A DNA stretch of 64,000 nt from Antilocapra americana (GCA_007570785.1 ML662465.1:2535052-2599051), one strand, 5' to 3'. Positions 20,056 to 30,420 are shown, counted from the first letter of the stretch. Program-made: numbers and translations. The notes: a model not told the origin generated them from the sequence alone.

Positions 20056-20269
20056 GTAGTCACTCCTCGGCCTCCGCAACAGAGGTATCCTTTGGACAGA
20101 ACTATGTCTCTATAAGTCTTTTTCTCTGGGAGAGAAGGATACATAGATTCACTGGCTCCTGGCCAGAGTTTAGCTCCTGCACTCTGTGCGGACCCAGCTC
20201 TATTGCTTCCTTGATAATTCAGAAACTCTAACCTGTGCGCTGGGGTGAAGCTAATTACATGAGAACTTC

Positions 20270-20375
20270 CAGGAGTGTTGATTACAAATGAATTATCTCA
20301 GACCCCATACCTGGAGGTTTTGATTCAGAAGATCTGGGCTGGAGCCATGGGTACATACCTTTCACAGCCTGTGGA
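20270..20375. mobile_element. possible MER5-type hAT fragment
   Basis: 'caaatgaattatctcagacc' and 'tttgattcagaagatctggg' resemble the MER5 interior. Short and diverged. Confidence 0.35.
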
Positions 20376-20504
20376 GGTTATTCTGATGTTTAACAAGAAT
20401 GGAAACTGCTGTCCTGTTGCAGCACTGGGATTTAACGTGATGACTTTGGGCAATGTATCCACTTGTGCATGTGCTTTGTAATCCATTTACTTGTAGTCAT
20501 AGAA

Positions 20505-20835
20505 ATGAGCATGGAACAACTCCTATGGTCAGAGTCTGTTCTAGAAATTCATCAATGAGCAAAACAGACTAAGTAAACAAATCACAACCCCGCCACCATC
20601 ATGATGGTAAAGAATCTGCCTGCAATGCAGGAGACCAGGGTTCAATCCCTGGGTCAGGAAGATCTCCTGAAGAAGGAAATGGCAACCCACTCCAGTATTC
20701 TTGCCTGGAGAATTTCATGGACAGAGGAGCCTGGTGAGCTACAGTCTATGGGGTCACAAAGAGTCGAACACGACTGAGCAACTAACACTTTCACTTACCT
20801 TCATGAGGCTTATATCCTACGGGGTATGATTTCAC
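20505..20835 (+). mobile_element. L2 remnant split by a Bov-tA
   Basis: Left part 'gagtctgttctagaaattca' and 'gagcaaaacagacta', right part 'catgaggcttatatcctac' are consecutive in L2. The SINE at 20600-20797 sits between them. Confidence 0.55.
20600..20797 (+). mobile_element. Bov-tA SINE
   Basis: 'atgatggtaaagaatctgcc' through 'acacgactgagcaactaaca'. The first bases of the head are missing. Confidence 0.92.
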
Positions 20836-20984
20836 TTATTTTCAATTAGATTCTATATTCCAAGGAAGGGTAGAGTACTTGTAAATTGAAGGGATTAGGG
20901 GAAATTTAAAAAGTGATCCCTACTTTGTTATATTTCAGTGGGAAAATAAATGAATAAAGTATACAACCAAAAAAATATATATAT

Positions 20985-21112
20985 ATGGGAAAGAAACGGT
21001 AACCCATTCCAGTACTCTTGCCTGGAAAATCCCGTGGATGAAGGAGCTTGGTAGGCTACAGTTCATGGGGTCGCAAAGAGTCGGACACGACTGAGCGACT
21101 TCACTTTCACTT
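20985..21112 (+). mobile_element. Bov-A monomer fragment
   Basis: Only the body and tail are present ('acccattccagtactcttgc' to 'gactgagcgacttcactttc'), preceded by a short (AT)n. No tRNA-like head. Confidence 0.88.
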
Positions 21113-21119
21113 TCAAATA

Positions 21120-21294
21120 ATGACTGCTAGGGGCTGGAAGGAGGGTGGAGTGGAGCAGGGTGACTGCTGAGGGGAACAGGGTTTCTTTTTTGGGTGATGA
21201 AATGTTCTGCAATTAGATAGTAGTGATGGTTGTGCAACCGTGTGAGCATCCTAAAGGCCCCTGGATTGTCCACTTTAAAAGGGTGAATTTTGGG
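21120..21294 (+). mobile_element. old L1 3'-UTR fragment
   Basis: 'gggtgatgaaatgttctgca', 'attagatagtagtgatggtt' and 'gattgtccactttaaaaggg' are in the order of an old L1 3'-UTR. Confidence 0.72.
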
Positions 21295-21295
21295 A

Positions 21296-21422
21296 GTTCC
21301 CTGGTGGTCTAGTGAATAGGATTCAGTGCTTTCAATGGCCATGTCCCAGGGTTCAGTCCCTGGTTGGGGAACTGAGATCCCACAGCTGCGTGTCATGGTC
21401 CAAAGGAAAGAAAAAAAAAAAG
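21296..21422 (+). mobile_element. CHR-type SINE
   Basis: 'agttccctggtggtctagtg', 'gttcagtccctggttgggga' and 'actgagatcccacagctgcg' then a poly-A tail. It sits at the end of the L1 fragment. Confidence 0.85.
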
Positions 21423-21439
21423 GTTGTTCCTCTTCAACC

Positions 21440-22290
21440 TCGCATGCCTGAATGCAGGGGTGAATTCACTTCAGGGTTACGTTGCTGATGGGAATGCAAA
21501 TGTTATGACCGCTCTGGAGACTGGCTTGGCAGTTGTTTTCAAAACTAAAAAAGAATGGATTTATCATTTGAACACACAATTTCATGTGTGGGTATTTATC
21601 CCAGAGAAAGGAAGCCTTGTTTTCATTCAGCAACTTGAACACAAATATTCATGGCAGCTCTCTATATACTAGCTTATACACTAGGCACCAAGCTGGAAAC
21701 TGCTCCAATGTCCTTTAGCAGTTAAATTGTTCAACATGCTTAGTACATCCATGCCATGGAATACAACTCAGTAATAAAAAAGGAGTTAACTATTACAATT
21801 CACACAACAACTTGAATGAACCTCAAGGAAATTATGCTGACTTAAGAAAAATTTCAAACAGAATGATTCTCTTTATGAATTATTAAATAATCTAATAATA
21901 GAGATATTAAGGATGCGATAAGGAGATAAGTGTGCCTATAAAACAAGGGAGTCCTGTGATGGTGCAGTTGAGTCTCTTGACCGTGACTCTGGTTACACAA
22001 GGCCACAGGTGTGACATACTTGCAAAGAGCTGGATGCCCATGGACGTGACACACACAGCCGCACCCATGTGCGTAAGTGCACGCATATAACTGATGAAAT
22101 CAGAATATGGCCTGTGGAGTCTGTGGATTGTGTCAATGGCTATTTCTAGGTTTTGATACTGTGCTATAGTTGTATAAAATGTTAACACTGGTACAACAAT
22201 GAGGAAGGCTGAGGGGAGGCTACACAGAACTTTCCTGTACCGTTCAACCTCTGTGAATCTATAATTATTTAAAAATAAAAAGCTGTATAC
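21440..22290 (+). mobile_element. old L1, ORF2 end and 3' part
   Basis: 'ctggagactggcttggcagt', 'gggtatttatcccagagaaa', 'atgccatggaatacaactca' and 'ttatgctgacttaagaaaaa' correspond to the ORF2 C-terminus and following sequence. Frames are broken. Confidence 0.72.
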
Positions 22291-22395
22291 ATCATGGGGA
22301 CTATACCCAATATTTTACAATAGCTACAAATAAAGTATAACCTTTAAAAATTGTGAATCACTATATTATATGCCTGTAATTTATATAATGACACT
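22290..22395 (+). mobile_element. artiodactyl L1 3' tail
   Basis: 'acatcatggggactataccc', 'tttaaaaattgtgaatcact' and 'cctgtaatttatataatg' match an artiodactyl L1 tail. Confidence 0.6.
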
Positions 22396-22479
22396 CCATT
22401 CAGTGTCAGAGGAGCAGTGTCATGGGACGCCTGCTAAAACATAAAATGTGAATTAGATCCAGAGTCCTATAACATAACA

Positions 22480-23400
22480 TTTTAAAACGGCCAGTTATTC
22501 ATCAAATGTCACTTGTCATACAAATAACTAGAAATATCTCAGTTTCAATGGAAAAAAAAAAGGACAATCAACAGAATCCAGCACTAAGATGTCAGAGATG
22601 TTAAAATTATCTCATGGATATTTTAAAGGAGCTGCCATCAAAATGCTTCAATCAGGAACAATGAACACACTGGAAACAAATGAAAATATATGGACTCTCA
22701 GAAAAGAAATAGAAACTCTCAGCAAAGAATATATGATCTAAAAAAGAAGCAAGTGGAATTTCAGAACTAAAGAAATACAAAAGGTGAAATAAAAGCTCAG
22801 TGGGTAGACTTGTAGCAGAATGGAGAGGAAAGAACTGGTTAGCTTAAAATAGAAATTACCCAATTTGAACTACAAGGAGAAAATAGAAAAAGAAAAATGA
22901 ACAAAAGCTCAGGCGGGCATGCAAAATATAACAAAAGACCTAACATTTGGATCACAAAAGTCCTAGAGGAGAGGATAAAGTAATGGAAAAACTATTCAAT
23001 GTAATAGTGGCTGAAAATTCCCCAAATTCAACAAAAGTCATAAACCTACAGATTCAAGGAGCTCAGTGAACAAGGCAAGAAATCTTGAAAGTGGCTAGAG
23101 AGAAATTATGCATTACCTGTAGGGGAAGAAACGATTAGAACAACCCAGATTTTAAGAACTGGAGACCACGAAGACCAGGATGAAGTGGCAAAGCATTGTT
23201 CAAGTGCTGAAGGAAGGAATCACGAACCCCAAATTCTGCATCCAGGAAAATATCCATTGGAAATGAAGGGAAAATCAAGACATATTCAAATGAAGGGAAA
23301 CTAAGAGAATTTGACGTAGATATTCCCTCAAAGAATGGCTAGAGGAAGTTGTCTATACAGCAAGGAAGTAAGAAGGAAACTTAGAGAAGAAAAGAAAAAA
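22480..23400 (+). pseudogene. L1 ORF1 remnant, decayed
   Basis: The L1 ORF1 word order is recognisable: 'agtggaatttcagaactaaa', 'aatttgaactacaaggagaa', 'gtggctgaaaattccccaaa', 'cttgaaagtggctagagaga', 'ccaaattctgcatccaggaa', 'aatgaagggaaaatcaagac'. It corresponds to the coiled-coil, RRM and C-terminal parts of ORF1p, the RNA-binding chaperone of L1. Many stops and indels make it noncoding. Because ORF2 follows, it is better read as L1 than as the ORF1-only HAL1. Confidence 0.65.
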
Positions 23401-23822
23401 GAACAAGGAATGGAGCAAAAATATGGTTAAATACAATAGACTTATTCTCCACCTGAGTTTTCAAAAATATGTTTGTTTGTTGAACCAAAAATTATTGTAT
23501 TGTTTAATATGGACTTCAGTATATGTGGAGACATACACTGAAGGCATATTGCATTATAAATGGTTAAGGATAAAGAAGCATAAAAGGAAATTAGATTTTT
23601 AGATCTCAGTTGAACTGGTAAAAACGTTGGTACCAGTAGACTGTAGTAAATTATGTACATGTAATATAATACATAGAGCAACTGTTCAAAAAGCTGTAAA
23701 ATGCTAGGTAAATCAAAATGGAATTATAAAAAAGTGTTTAAATAATCCAAAAGGAGGCAGGAAGAGAAGACAGAAAACAAAACTTTAAATGACAGGCTTA
23801 AGCCCTAATACAGTAGTAATCA

Positions 23823-23945
23823 TAGGAAGGTTTGGAGGAGCATGGATACATGTATATGTATGGCTGAGTCCCTTGATTGTTCACCTGAAACTGTCAACAC
23901 TGTTAATTGGCTATGCTCCAATACAGAACAAAAGGTTTAAATTTA
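23823..23945 (+). mobile_element. ruminant L1 tail inside the ancient L1
   Basis: 'gcatggatacatgtatatgt', 'ggctgagtcccttgattgtt' and 'cacctgaaactgtcaacact' form a ruminant L1 3' end. Confidence 0.65.
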
Positions 23946-23975
23946 CATTACAAATATTTAATTTGTAATGTAAAT
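23941..23975. repeat. perfect palindrome, 15-bp arms
   Basis: ATTTACATTACAAAT, a 5-nt loop ATTTA, then the exact reverse complement. It sits at the 3' end of an L1 tail. Confidence 0.95.
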
Positions 23976-24955
23976 AAACATAAAACTCTACTCAAAAAAT
24001 ATAACCTACATACACTAATTAAAATACAGAGATTGGCATTGTAGACTTAAAAAAAAAAAGAAGAAAATCCCCAATTATAAATTTTCTCTAAGAAACTGTT
24101 TCATTATATAGGTAGATAAACTAAACAGATGGAAGAAGATATAGGATGAAAAAAAATTAAAAGAAAACTTTTAGCGGTTATTTTAATATCAGATAAAAGT
24201 ATTCAGACTGATGAAAATTACCAGGGAAAGAGAGGGCTGTAGCATAATGATGAAAGGGTCAATCCACCAAGAATAAATATCAATTCTAAAAGGGCACGCA
24301 CAAAACAAAAGATCTGCACTGTATGTGACACTAAAGAAACAGAAATAAAAAGAGATATAGACAAATCCAAAATTAATGTTGGAAACATCAACTCCCTTTC
24401 ACAACAATTGATGAAGCAATTAGAAAATCAACAAAGATATAGAAGAACTCAATAACATCATCAACCAACAGGATCTCATTGACATGAATACAACAATCCA
24501 TCCAACAAAAGCACAGTACACACTTTTTTGAAGTCCCATGAATATACCAAGATGACTACAGTCTGGAGTATAAAATAAACCTCCACAAATTTAAAAGAAT
24601 TGAAATCGTGCCAAGTGTGTAGTCTGACCATAATGGAATATAACCAGAAATCAATAACAGAATGATAACAGATAAACCTCCAAACTCTTGGAAACTGAAT
24701 AGTATATTTCTAAATAGTCAAAATGGTCAAAAGAAAGTTTTGAGAAAACTTTAAAAATACACTTAATTGAAAAAACCTAAAATACATGTCAAAATTTCTA
24801 GGGCACAGCTATAACACTGGAACACAATGAAAAAGGACTTTTTTTTCCTGTTAAAGTATAGCTGATTTACAATATTATATTGGTTTCATGTGTACAGTAT
24901 AGACATTCTGTATTTTTATAAATATTTATTTTTATAAATACTCCAAATTTATTAT

Positions 24956-25186
24956 GTGTGTGTGTGCTAAGTTGCTTCAGTTGTGATCAACTCTTCACAA
25001 CCCCATGGACTGTAGCCTGCCAGGCTCCTCTGTCCATGGGATTCTCCAGGCAAGAATCCTGGCGTGGGTTGCCATGCCCTCTTCCAGGGGATCTTCCTGA
25101 CCCAGGGATTGAATCCTGGTCTCTTATGTCTCCTGCATTGGCAGAGGGGTTCTTTTACCACTAGCGCCACCTGGGAAGCCCTTAAA
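24956..25186 (-). mobile_element. Bov-tA SINE
   Basis: Complete minus-strand copy from a short (TG)n through 'gcgccacctgggaagccc'. It lies at the left edge of the inserted composite. Confidence 0.92.
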
Positions 25187-25648
25187 ATTACTGTATGGTT
25201 CTATCTGTAGTTTTTAAAGGAACCTCCATTCTGCTTGCTGAAGCGGCTGTGTCAATTTCCATTCCTACCGATGGTTTGAGGATCGCCCGTGCTCCACACC
25301 CTCTCCAGTATTTACTGTTTGTAGATGTTTTGATGATGGGTTTTCTGACTATTGTGAGGTGATACCTCACTATAGTTTTGATTTGCACTTTTCTAGTAGT
25401 GATGTTGAGTATCCTATCATGCGCGTCTTAGCCATTTGTATGTCTTTGTAGAAATATCTATTTAGGTCCTCTGCCCACTTTTTAATTGGGTTGTTTGTTA
25501 CTACCACGTGTAAAATAGCTAGCTAGTGGGAACCTGATGTATAGCATGGAGAGCTGAACTTGGTGTTCTGTGGTGATCCAGATGGGTGGGATGGGGGATT
25601 AGGAGGGAGGTCCAAGAGGAAGGGGAAATATGTATACATACAGCTGGT

Positions 25649-25829
25649 ACTTGGGAATTGAATACTATACCTCCAAATAAGTAAAATGGTCAAAAGAAAG
25701 TCTCAAGAAAATTTTTAAAATAGACTTAATTGAAAGAAGTTTAAAATACAACATGTCAAAATTTGTAGGGGACAACTTAAACACTGGAACACAGCTAAAA
25801 CAGATTTTTTTTTCTTATTCAATATTTTG
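25649..25829 (+). repeat. diverged copy of 24687-24852
   Basis: Shares 'aaaatggtcaaaagaaagt', 'acttaattgaaa', 'catgtcaaaattt' and 'aacactggaacaca' with 24687-24852, roughly 80% alike by eye, and appears to include the poly-T junction of the neighbouring L1. Together with BovB it forms an insertion. Confidence 0.6.
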
Positions 25830-26048
25830 GCCATCTGATATGAAGATCCAAATCATTGGAAAAGACCCTGGTGCTGGGAAAGACTAAAGGCAACAGGAGA
25901 AGGGGACAGCAGAGGATGAGACGGATAGCATCAAGGACTCAGTGGACAAGAATTTGAGCAAACTCCAGGAGATAGTGGAGGACAGAGGAATCTATAGTCC
26001 ATGGGGTTGCAAAGAGTCAGAAATGACTTAATGACTGAACAACAGCAA
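25830..26048 (+). mobile_element. BovB LINE 3' end
   Basis: 'ttggccatctgatatgaaga', 'agaccctggtgctgggaaag', 'gagatagtggaggacagagg' and 'gactgaacaacagcaa'. The whole block 25649-26048 is flanked by AGCTGGT (25642-25648 and 26049-26055). Confidence 0.85.
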
Positions 26049-26335
26049 AGCTGGTTCACGTCATTGTTCAACAGAAACTAACACTCTAAAGCAATTATAC
26101 TTCAATAAAAAAGTTATTATAAAATACTGGCTTTACTTTATGTGCTATACAATATGTCACTGTATCTTATTTATTTTATACTTAGTAGTTCATATCTCTC
26201 AATTCCCTTCCCCTATCTTGCTCCTCTTCCCCATCCCTAGGTCCACTGGTAACCACTAGTTTGTCCTATGTATCTGTGAGTCTGTTTATGTTTTTTTAAT
26301 ATATTTTTTTTCTGAAACAGAAATTTATGGCATCT

Positions 26336-26424
26336 AAATCCGGGAGATAGCGAAGGGCAGGGAAGCCTGGCATGCCACAGTTCATGCGGTCGCAGAGTCA
26401 GACATGACTTAGTGACTGAACAGG
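26336..26424 (+). mobile_element. BovB LINE 3' fragment
   Basis: 'gggagatagcgaagggcagg', 'gaagcctggcatgccacagt', 'tgacttagtgactgaaca'. Only the extreme 3' end is present. Confidence 0.85.
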
Positions 26425-26480
26425 GTATATGTTACAAAAGAATAGTCTCAGCTTAATAACTTAAGCTCTCACCTCAATAA

Positions 26481-26696
26481 GGGCTTCCAGGTGGCTTGTG
26501 GGTAGAGAAACTGCCTGCAATGCAGGAGACCCCTGACAAATGGGTTCAGTTCCTGGGTGGGGAAGATCCTCTGGAGGAAGGCACGGCAACCCACTCCAGT
26601 ATTCTTGCCTGGAGAATCCCAGGGACAGAGGACCTGGCAGACTGCAGTCCATAGGTCACAAAGAGTCAGATGTAACTGAAGTGACTGAGCACGGCA
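26481..26696 (+). mobile_element. Bov-tA SINE with perfect 11-bp TSD
   Basis: Complete plus-strand copy inserted into the ancient L1. CACCTCAATAA occurs at 26470-26480 and 26697-26707. Confidence 0.94.
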
Positions 26697-26707
26697 CACC
26701 TCAATAA

Positions 26708-27625
26708 AGTAGAACACAAAGAAGGGAAAATAAGCCAAAGCAAGTAGGAGGAAAGAGATGGTAAAGATAAGCGCAGAAATGGAATTAAAAACAGAAAAAC
26801 AATAGAGAACATCTGCTGAAACAAAGAGGTAGTTCTCTGAAAAGACTGGTACAATGGACAAACCTCTAGCAGAACAGCCAAAGAGAGAAGACACGAATTA
26901 CAAACATCAGAAATGAAACAGCAGATAGCACTAGAGACCCCATAGCCATCAAAAGATAATAAGAGAATACTCCAAACAACTCTACACACATAGTTTCACA
27001 AATTAGATGAAATGGAACAGTTCCTCAAAAAACACAAACTGCCACCAAATTCAAAGTAGATAATATGAATAGTCCTAGAAATACTAAGGAAACTGAATTT
27101 ATAATTTAAAACCTCCTAAAGAAGTAATCTCTAGGCCCTGATGGCTTCAATGGAGAAGTCTACCAAATGTATAAAGAATTAATAGCAATTCTACACAAAT
27201 CTCTCGCAGAAAATAGAAGAAAGTGGGGGAACACTTTCTAACTCATTCTTTGAAGCCAAAATTACTCTGTTAGCAAAGTTCAACAAAGAAAAACAGTAAA
27301 AAGGAAAAAAGAAAGACATAAAGAAAACTATAGATGAATTTCCCTCATGATGATAGATGGGAAAACTTCTTAATGAAATACAAGTAAATAGCAATCAACA
27401 ATTTATTTCATCATTTTATTACTTTTTAATTTATTTGAGGGAGGAAAGTCTGGTATGAATTTTGAAGGAGGAAACTCATAGGGTCATATCAATGGTATAG
27501 AAAAATCATTTGACAAAAGCCAACACCCATTTATGATAAAAAAAATTATCAGGAAAATAGGATTGGGGAGAAAATATTTGCAAACTGTATATGTAATAAG
27601 GGACTACTATCACCAAGAAACTGCT
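26708..27625 (+). pseudogene. L1 ORF2 reverse-transcriptase remnant
   Basis: 'gaaagagatggtaaagataa', 'acagaaaaacaatagagaac', 'cttcaatggagaagtctacc', 'gaaactgaatttataattta' and 'tcatttgacaaaagccaaca' match the L1 ORF2 reverse-transcriptase region. Stops and frameshifts are frequent, so no protein is made. Confidence 0.7.
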
Positions 27626-27627
27626 TG

Positions 27628-28513
27628 ACTCAGTATGACAATTTCTAGGTCCATCCATGTTGCCGCAAGTGGTAATGCTTTTTTCTTCCTTATGACTGAG
27701 TACTGTCCCATTAAGTACATATGTGCGTCTTCTTTATCCAGTCCTCTGCTGATAGATCTTTAGGCTGCTCCCATGTCTTGGCCGTTACAAACACAGCTGC
27801 ACTGAACACTGGGTGCATGTAGCTTTCCAAGTTATGGTTTTCCTCCAAGTATATGCCCAGGGGCTACCCTGGTGGCTCAGATGGTAAAGAATCTGCCTGC
27901 AATGCTACAGGCCTGGGTCTAGCCCTTGGGTCGGAAAGATCCCCTGGACAAGGGGATGGTAACCCACTCCAGTGTTCTTTCCTGGAGAATCCCCATGACA
28001 GAAGAGCTTGGAGGTACAGTGGGCTACATACAGTCCATGGGGTTGCAAAGAGTTGGACATGACTGAGCGACTACCCTTTCACTCTTTTTCATATGCCCAA
28101 GGGTGGGATTTCTGGATCAGTAAGTCAGACGCAGAAAGACAAATATCATATAATATTGCTTATATGTAGAATCTAAAAAAAGTTGTAGAAATGAACTTAT
28201 TTACAAAACAGAAGTGGAGTCACAGAAGTAGAAAACAAACTTATAGCAACTAGGGGATAAGGAGGGGTGGGATAAATTGGGAGATTGGGATCGACATATA
28301 CACACTGTTATATACAAAATAAATAACTATTAACGATAAGGATCTACCATACAGCACAGGAAGTCTGCTCAATACTGTAATGATCTGTATGGGAAAAGAA
28401 TCTAAAGAAAAAAAAGAGTGGATTCGTGCATATGTATAACTGAGTCATTTGCTATACACCTGAAACTAATGCAACATTGTGAATTAACTATACTCCAATA
28501 AAATATACAAAAA
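27628..28513 (+). mobile_element. 5'-inverted artiodactyl L1 (twin-priming type)
   Basis: 27628-28118 is the minus strand of the end of ORF2 ('ctaggtccatccatgttgcc' to 'ggtgggatttctggatca'). 28119-28513 is the plus-strand continuation ('taagtcagacgcagaaagac' to 'ctatactccaataaaa'). Read in L1 order, the inverted part ends within a few bases of where the plus part begins. Confidence 0.78.
27862..28090 (+). mobile_element. Bov-tA SINE in the inverted L1
   Basis: Complete plus-strand copy. ATATGCCCAGG (27851-27861) and ATATGCCCAAG (28091-28101) match 10 of 11. Confidence 0.94.
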
Positions 28514-28888
28514 TTATCAAAACTCAACACTAAAAGCACAGTGCAATTTTAAAATGGGCAAGAGATATCAACATACATTTCATTGAAGCAGATAAACAAG
28601 ATGGCAAATAGGCAAGTGGAAAGGGATTCAGTATCCAGGGCTTTAAGGAAATATTAATTAAGAATACAATGACCTGTCATGACATGGCTACTGCAAAGGC
28701 TAAAATAAAAAGGAATGACAAAAACAAATCGTGGGAGATCTAGATTATCTGAATTACTCAAAGCATTTTGAGTTAGAATTTTAAATTGTCCAACAACTCT
28801 GGAGAACAGTTTCTTAAACAAACAACAAGGAAAAAAAAAAACTAAACTGATATTTATTTATAACCTGACAATTACCCTCTTCCAAAGA

Positions 28889-29207
28889 TCCAACCAGCCC
28901 ATCCTAAAGGAGATCAGTCCTGGGTGTTCATTGGAAGGACTGATGATGAAGCTGAAACTCCAATACTCTGGCCACCGATGCGAAGGGCAGACTCATTTGA
29001 AAAGACCCTGATGCTGGGAAAGAGTGAGGGCAGGAGGAGAGGGGGACAACAGAGGATGAGATGGTTGGATGGCATTACCGACTCAATGGACATGAGTTTG
29101 GGTAGACTCCAGCAGTTGGTGATGGACAGGGAGGCCTGGCGTGCTGCAGTTCATGGGGTCGCAAAGAGTCGGATATGACTGAGTGACTAAACTGAACTGA
29201 ACCGAAA
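28889..29207 (+). mobile_element. BovB LINE 3' end
   Basis: From 'caaccagcccatcctaaagg' through 'gatgctgggaaagagtgagg' to 'actgagtgactaaactgaac'. The plus strand keeps part of the BovB C-terminal frame (28924-29178), truncated. It interrupts the ancient L1. Confidence 0.92.
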
Positions 29208-29436
29208 GAAATGGAAACTTATGTCAACATAAAATCTGTGCATGAACCTTCGTAGCATCTATATTTGTAAGAATCAAATTCTGAAAACCAAGAAAATGTC
29301 CCTCAATACATGAATGTTCAAATAAACAGATTCATTCACGCTGAACTCCTATGCAGCAGTAAAAAAAAGAGTGAATGTCTCCAAGAACTAACATGGATCT
29401 CAAGGGCATTAAGCTGAGTGAGAAAAGTCAATCTTA

Positions 29437-29947
29437 GGGCTTCCCTGGTGGCTCAGTGACAGAGAACCCACCTGCCAGTGCTAGAGACACAGGTTCAATC
29501 CCTGATCTGGGAAGATGCCACACGTTGCCAAGCAACTAAGCCTGTGCTGCGGAGCCTGTGCTCTAGAGCCTGGAGACTGCAACTCCTGAGCCCATGAGCC
29601 ACAGTACTAAGGCTGCATGCCCTAGATCCTGCCCTCCACAACAAGAGAAGCCACCGCAATGAGAAGCCCTTGCCTTGCAACTAGAGAGCAGCCCCTTCTC
29701 TTTGCAACTAGAGAAAAGTCTGCACAGCAACTAAGACCCAGCACTGCCGTTAAATAAATAAATGTGTGCTGAGCTTAGTCGCTCAGCCATGTCCAACTCT
29801 TTGGAACCCCATGAACTGCAGCCCTCCAGGCTCCCCCATCCACGGAGATTCTCCAGGAAAGAACACGGGGGTGGGTTGCCAAGCCCTCCTTCGGGGGATC
29901 TTCACAAAAATAAATGAATACAATTACTGTTTTGAAAAGGAAGAAAC
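29437..29947 (+). mobile_element. long CHR-type SINE in the ancient L1
   Basis: 'gggcttccctggtggctcag', 'gccaagcaactaagcctgtg', 'gcctggagactgcaactcct' and 'aactagagaaaagtctgcac', with a (AAAT)n tail. The tail is split by a Bov-tA. CAATCTTA at 29429-29436 and 29948-29955 is the likely TSD. Confidence 0.82.
29765..29907 (-). mobile_element. truncated Bov-tA in the CHR tail
   Basis: Minus-strand 3' half ('gctgagcttagtcgctcagc' to 'gccctccttcgggggatctt'). AAATAAATG at 29756-29764 and 29908-29916 brackets it exactly. Confidence 0.88.
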
Positions 29948-30013
29948 CAATCTTAAAAGATCACACACTTTGTGATTCCACTGTGTATTCTTGCAATGAC
30001 TGTGTTATCAACT

Positions 30014-30420
30014 TGGAAAATTGCCTGCATCCAAATCTGGTCTTAGGGTCTGTGTTAGTACACAAACTGAACAACTACCCTAAGCCCGGCTTCTCCCTCA
30101 AGCATAAGCATCTTGCTTAAAGCTCAGAGTCCTTGCTTAGCATTAAACCCATTCCTGATTTGGGGATCAATACATGTGAAAAGGCCCAGAAGCCTGAAGC
30201 ACAAATCCCTTTTGGGAGAAGGTCTGATATTAAACCATATGCCCTGGAGCAGGAGATATGGTTGGAAGTAAAGACAGACAGGATGGGGGAGACCAGGCTG
30301 GGGGAGACCAGGAAGGAGGAGAACTAAAGACAGACCAGGATGGGGGAGAACTCAAAGCTCTGGGCCTCACTCAGCCTCAGAGCTCACCATACCGTCTTCA
30401 CACCAGAGGCTGCTTGCACC
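30014..30420. other. single-copy stretch with short tandem repeat
   Basis: No transposon recognised. A G/A-rich block contains two copies of 'taaagacagac(c)aggatgggggaga' type sequence starting at 30269 and 30325, and 'gggggagaccagg' occurs twice. Confidence 0.5.

Larger units (their letters stand above)
25187..26113 (+). mobile_element. 5'-inverted ruminant L1 (twin-priming type)
   Basis: 25190-25500 is L1 ORF2 C-terminal sequence on the minus strand. 25501-25648 and 26049-26110 are the 3'-UTR and tail on the plus strand ('ttcaataaaaaag' end). Such 5' inversions arise by twin priming. With the adjoining Bov-tA the block is flanked by TTATTAT (24949-24955 and 26114-26120). Confidence 0.68.
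24838..26330 (-). mobile_element. artiodactyl L1 3' part (minus), split
   Basis: A poly-T run at 24839-24846 starts a minus-strand L1 tail ('ttaaagtatagctgatttac') that stops at 24955 and resumes at 26114 ('ttattataaaatactggc'). The same text runs uninterrupted at 41600-41700, which shows the gap is an insertion. Confidence 0.72.
22440..30013 (+). mobile_element. ancient L1, near complete but heavily interrupted
   Basis: Plus-strand L1 sequence appears in correct order: ORF1-like region (22480-23400), ORF2 endonuclease-like (24060-24850), reverse-transcriptase region (26425-26480 and 26708-27625), C-terminal region (28514-28880 and 29206-29436) and 3' end (29948-30013). The pieces are separated by younger insertions of L1, BovB, Bov-tA and CHR. 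The simplest reading is one old element used as a landing pad. All frames are broken. A mosaic of two old L1s cannot be excluded. Confidence 0.7.

Noticed and set aside
22480..23400. HAL1 (ORF1-only element)
   Set aside because: Matching ORF1 sequence fits HAL1 too, but ORF2 sequence follows in order on the same strand, so a standard old L1 is simpler.
28889..29207. BovB C-terminal frame as a host gene
   Set aside because: The same frame recurs in the other BovB pieces. Repeat-derived.
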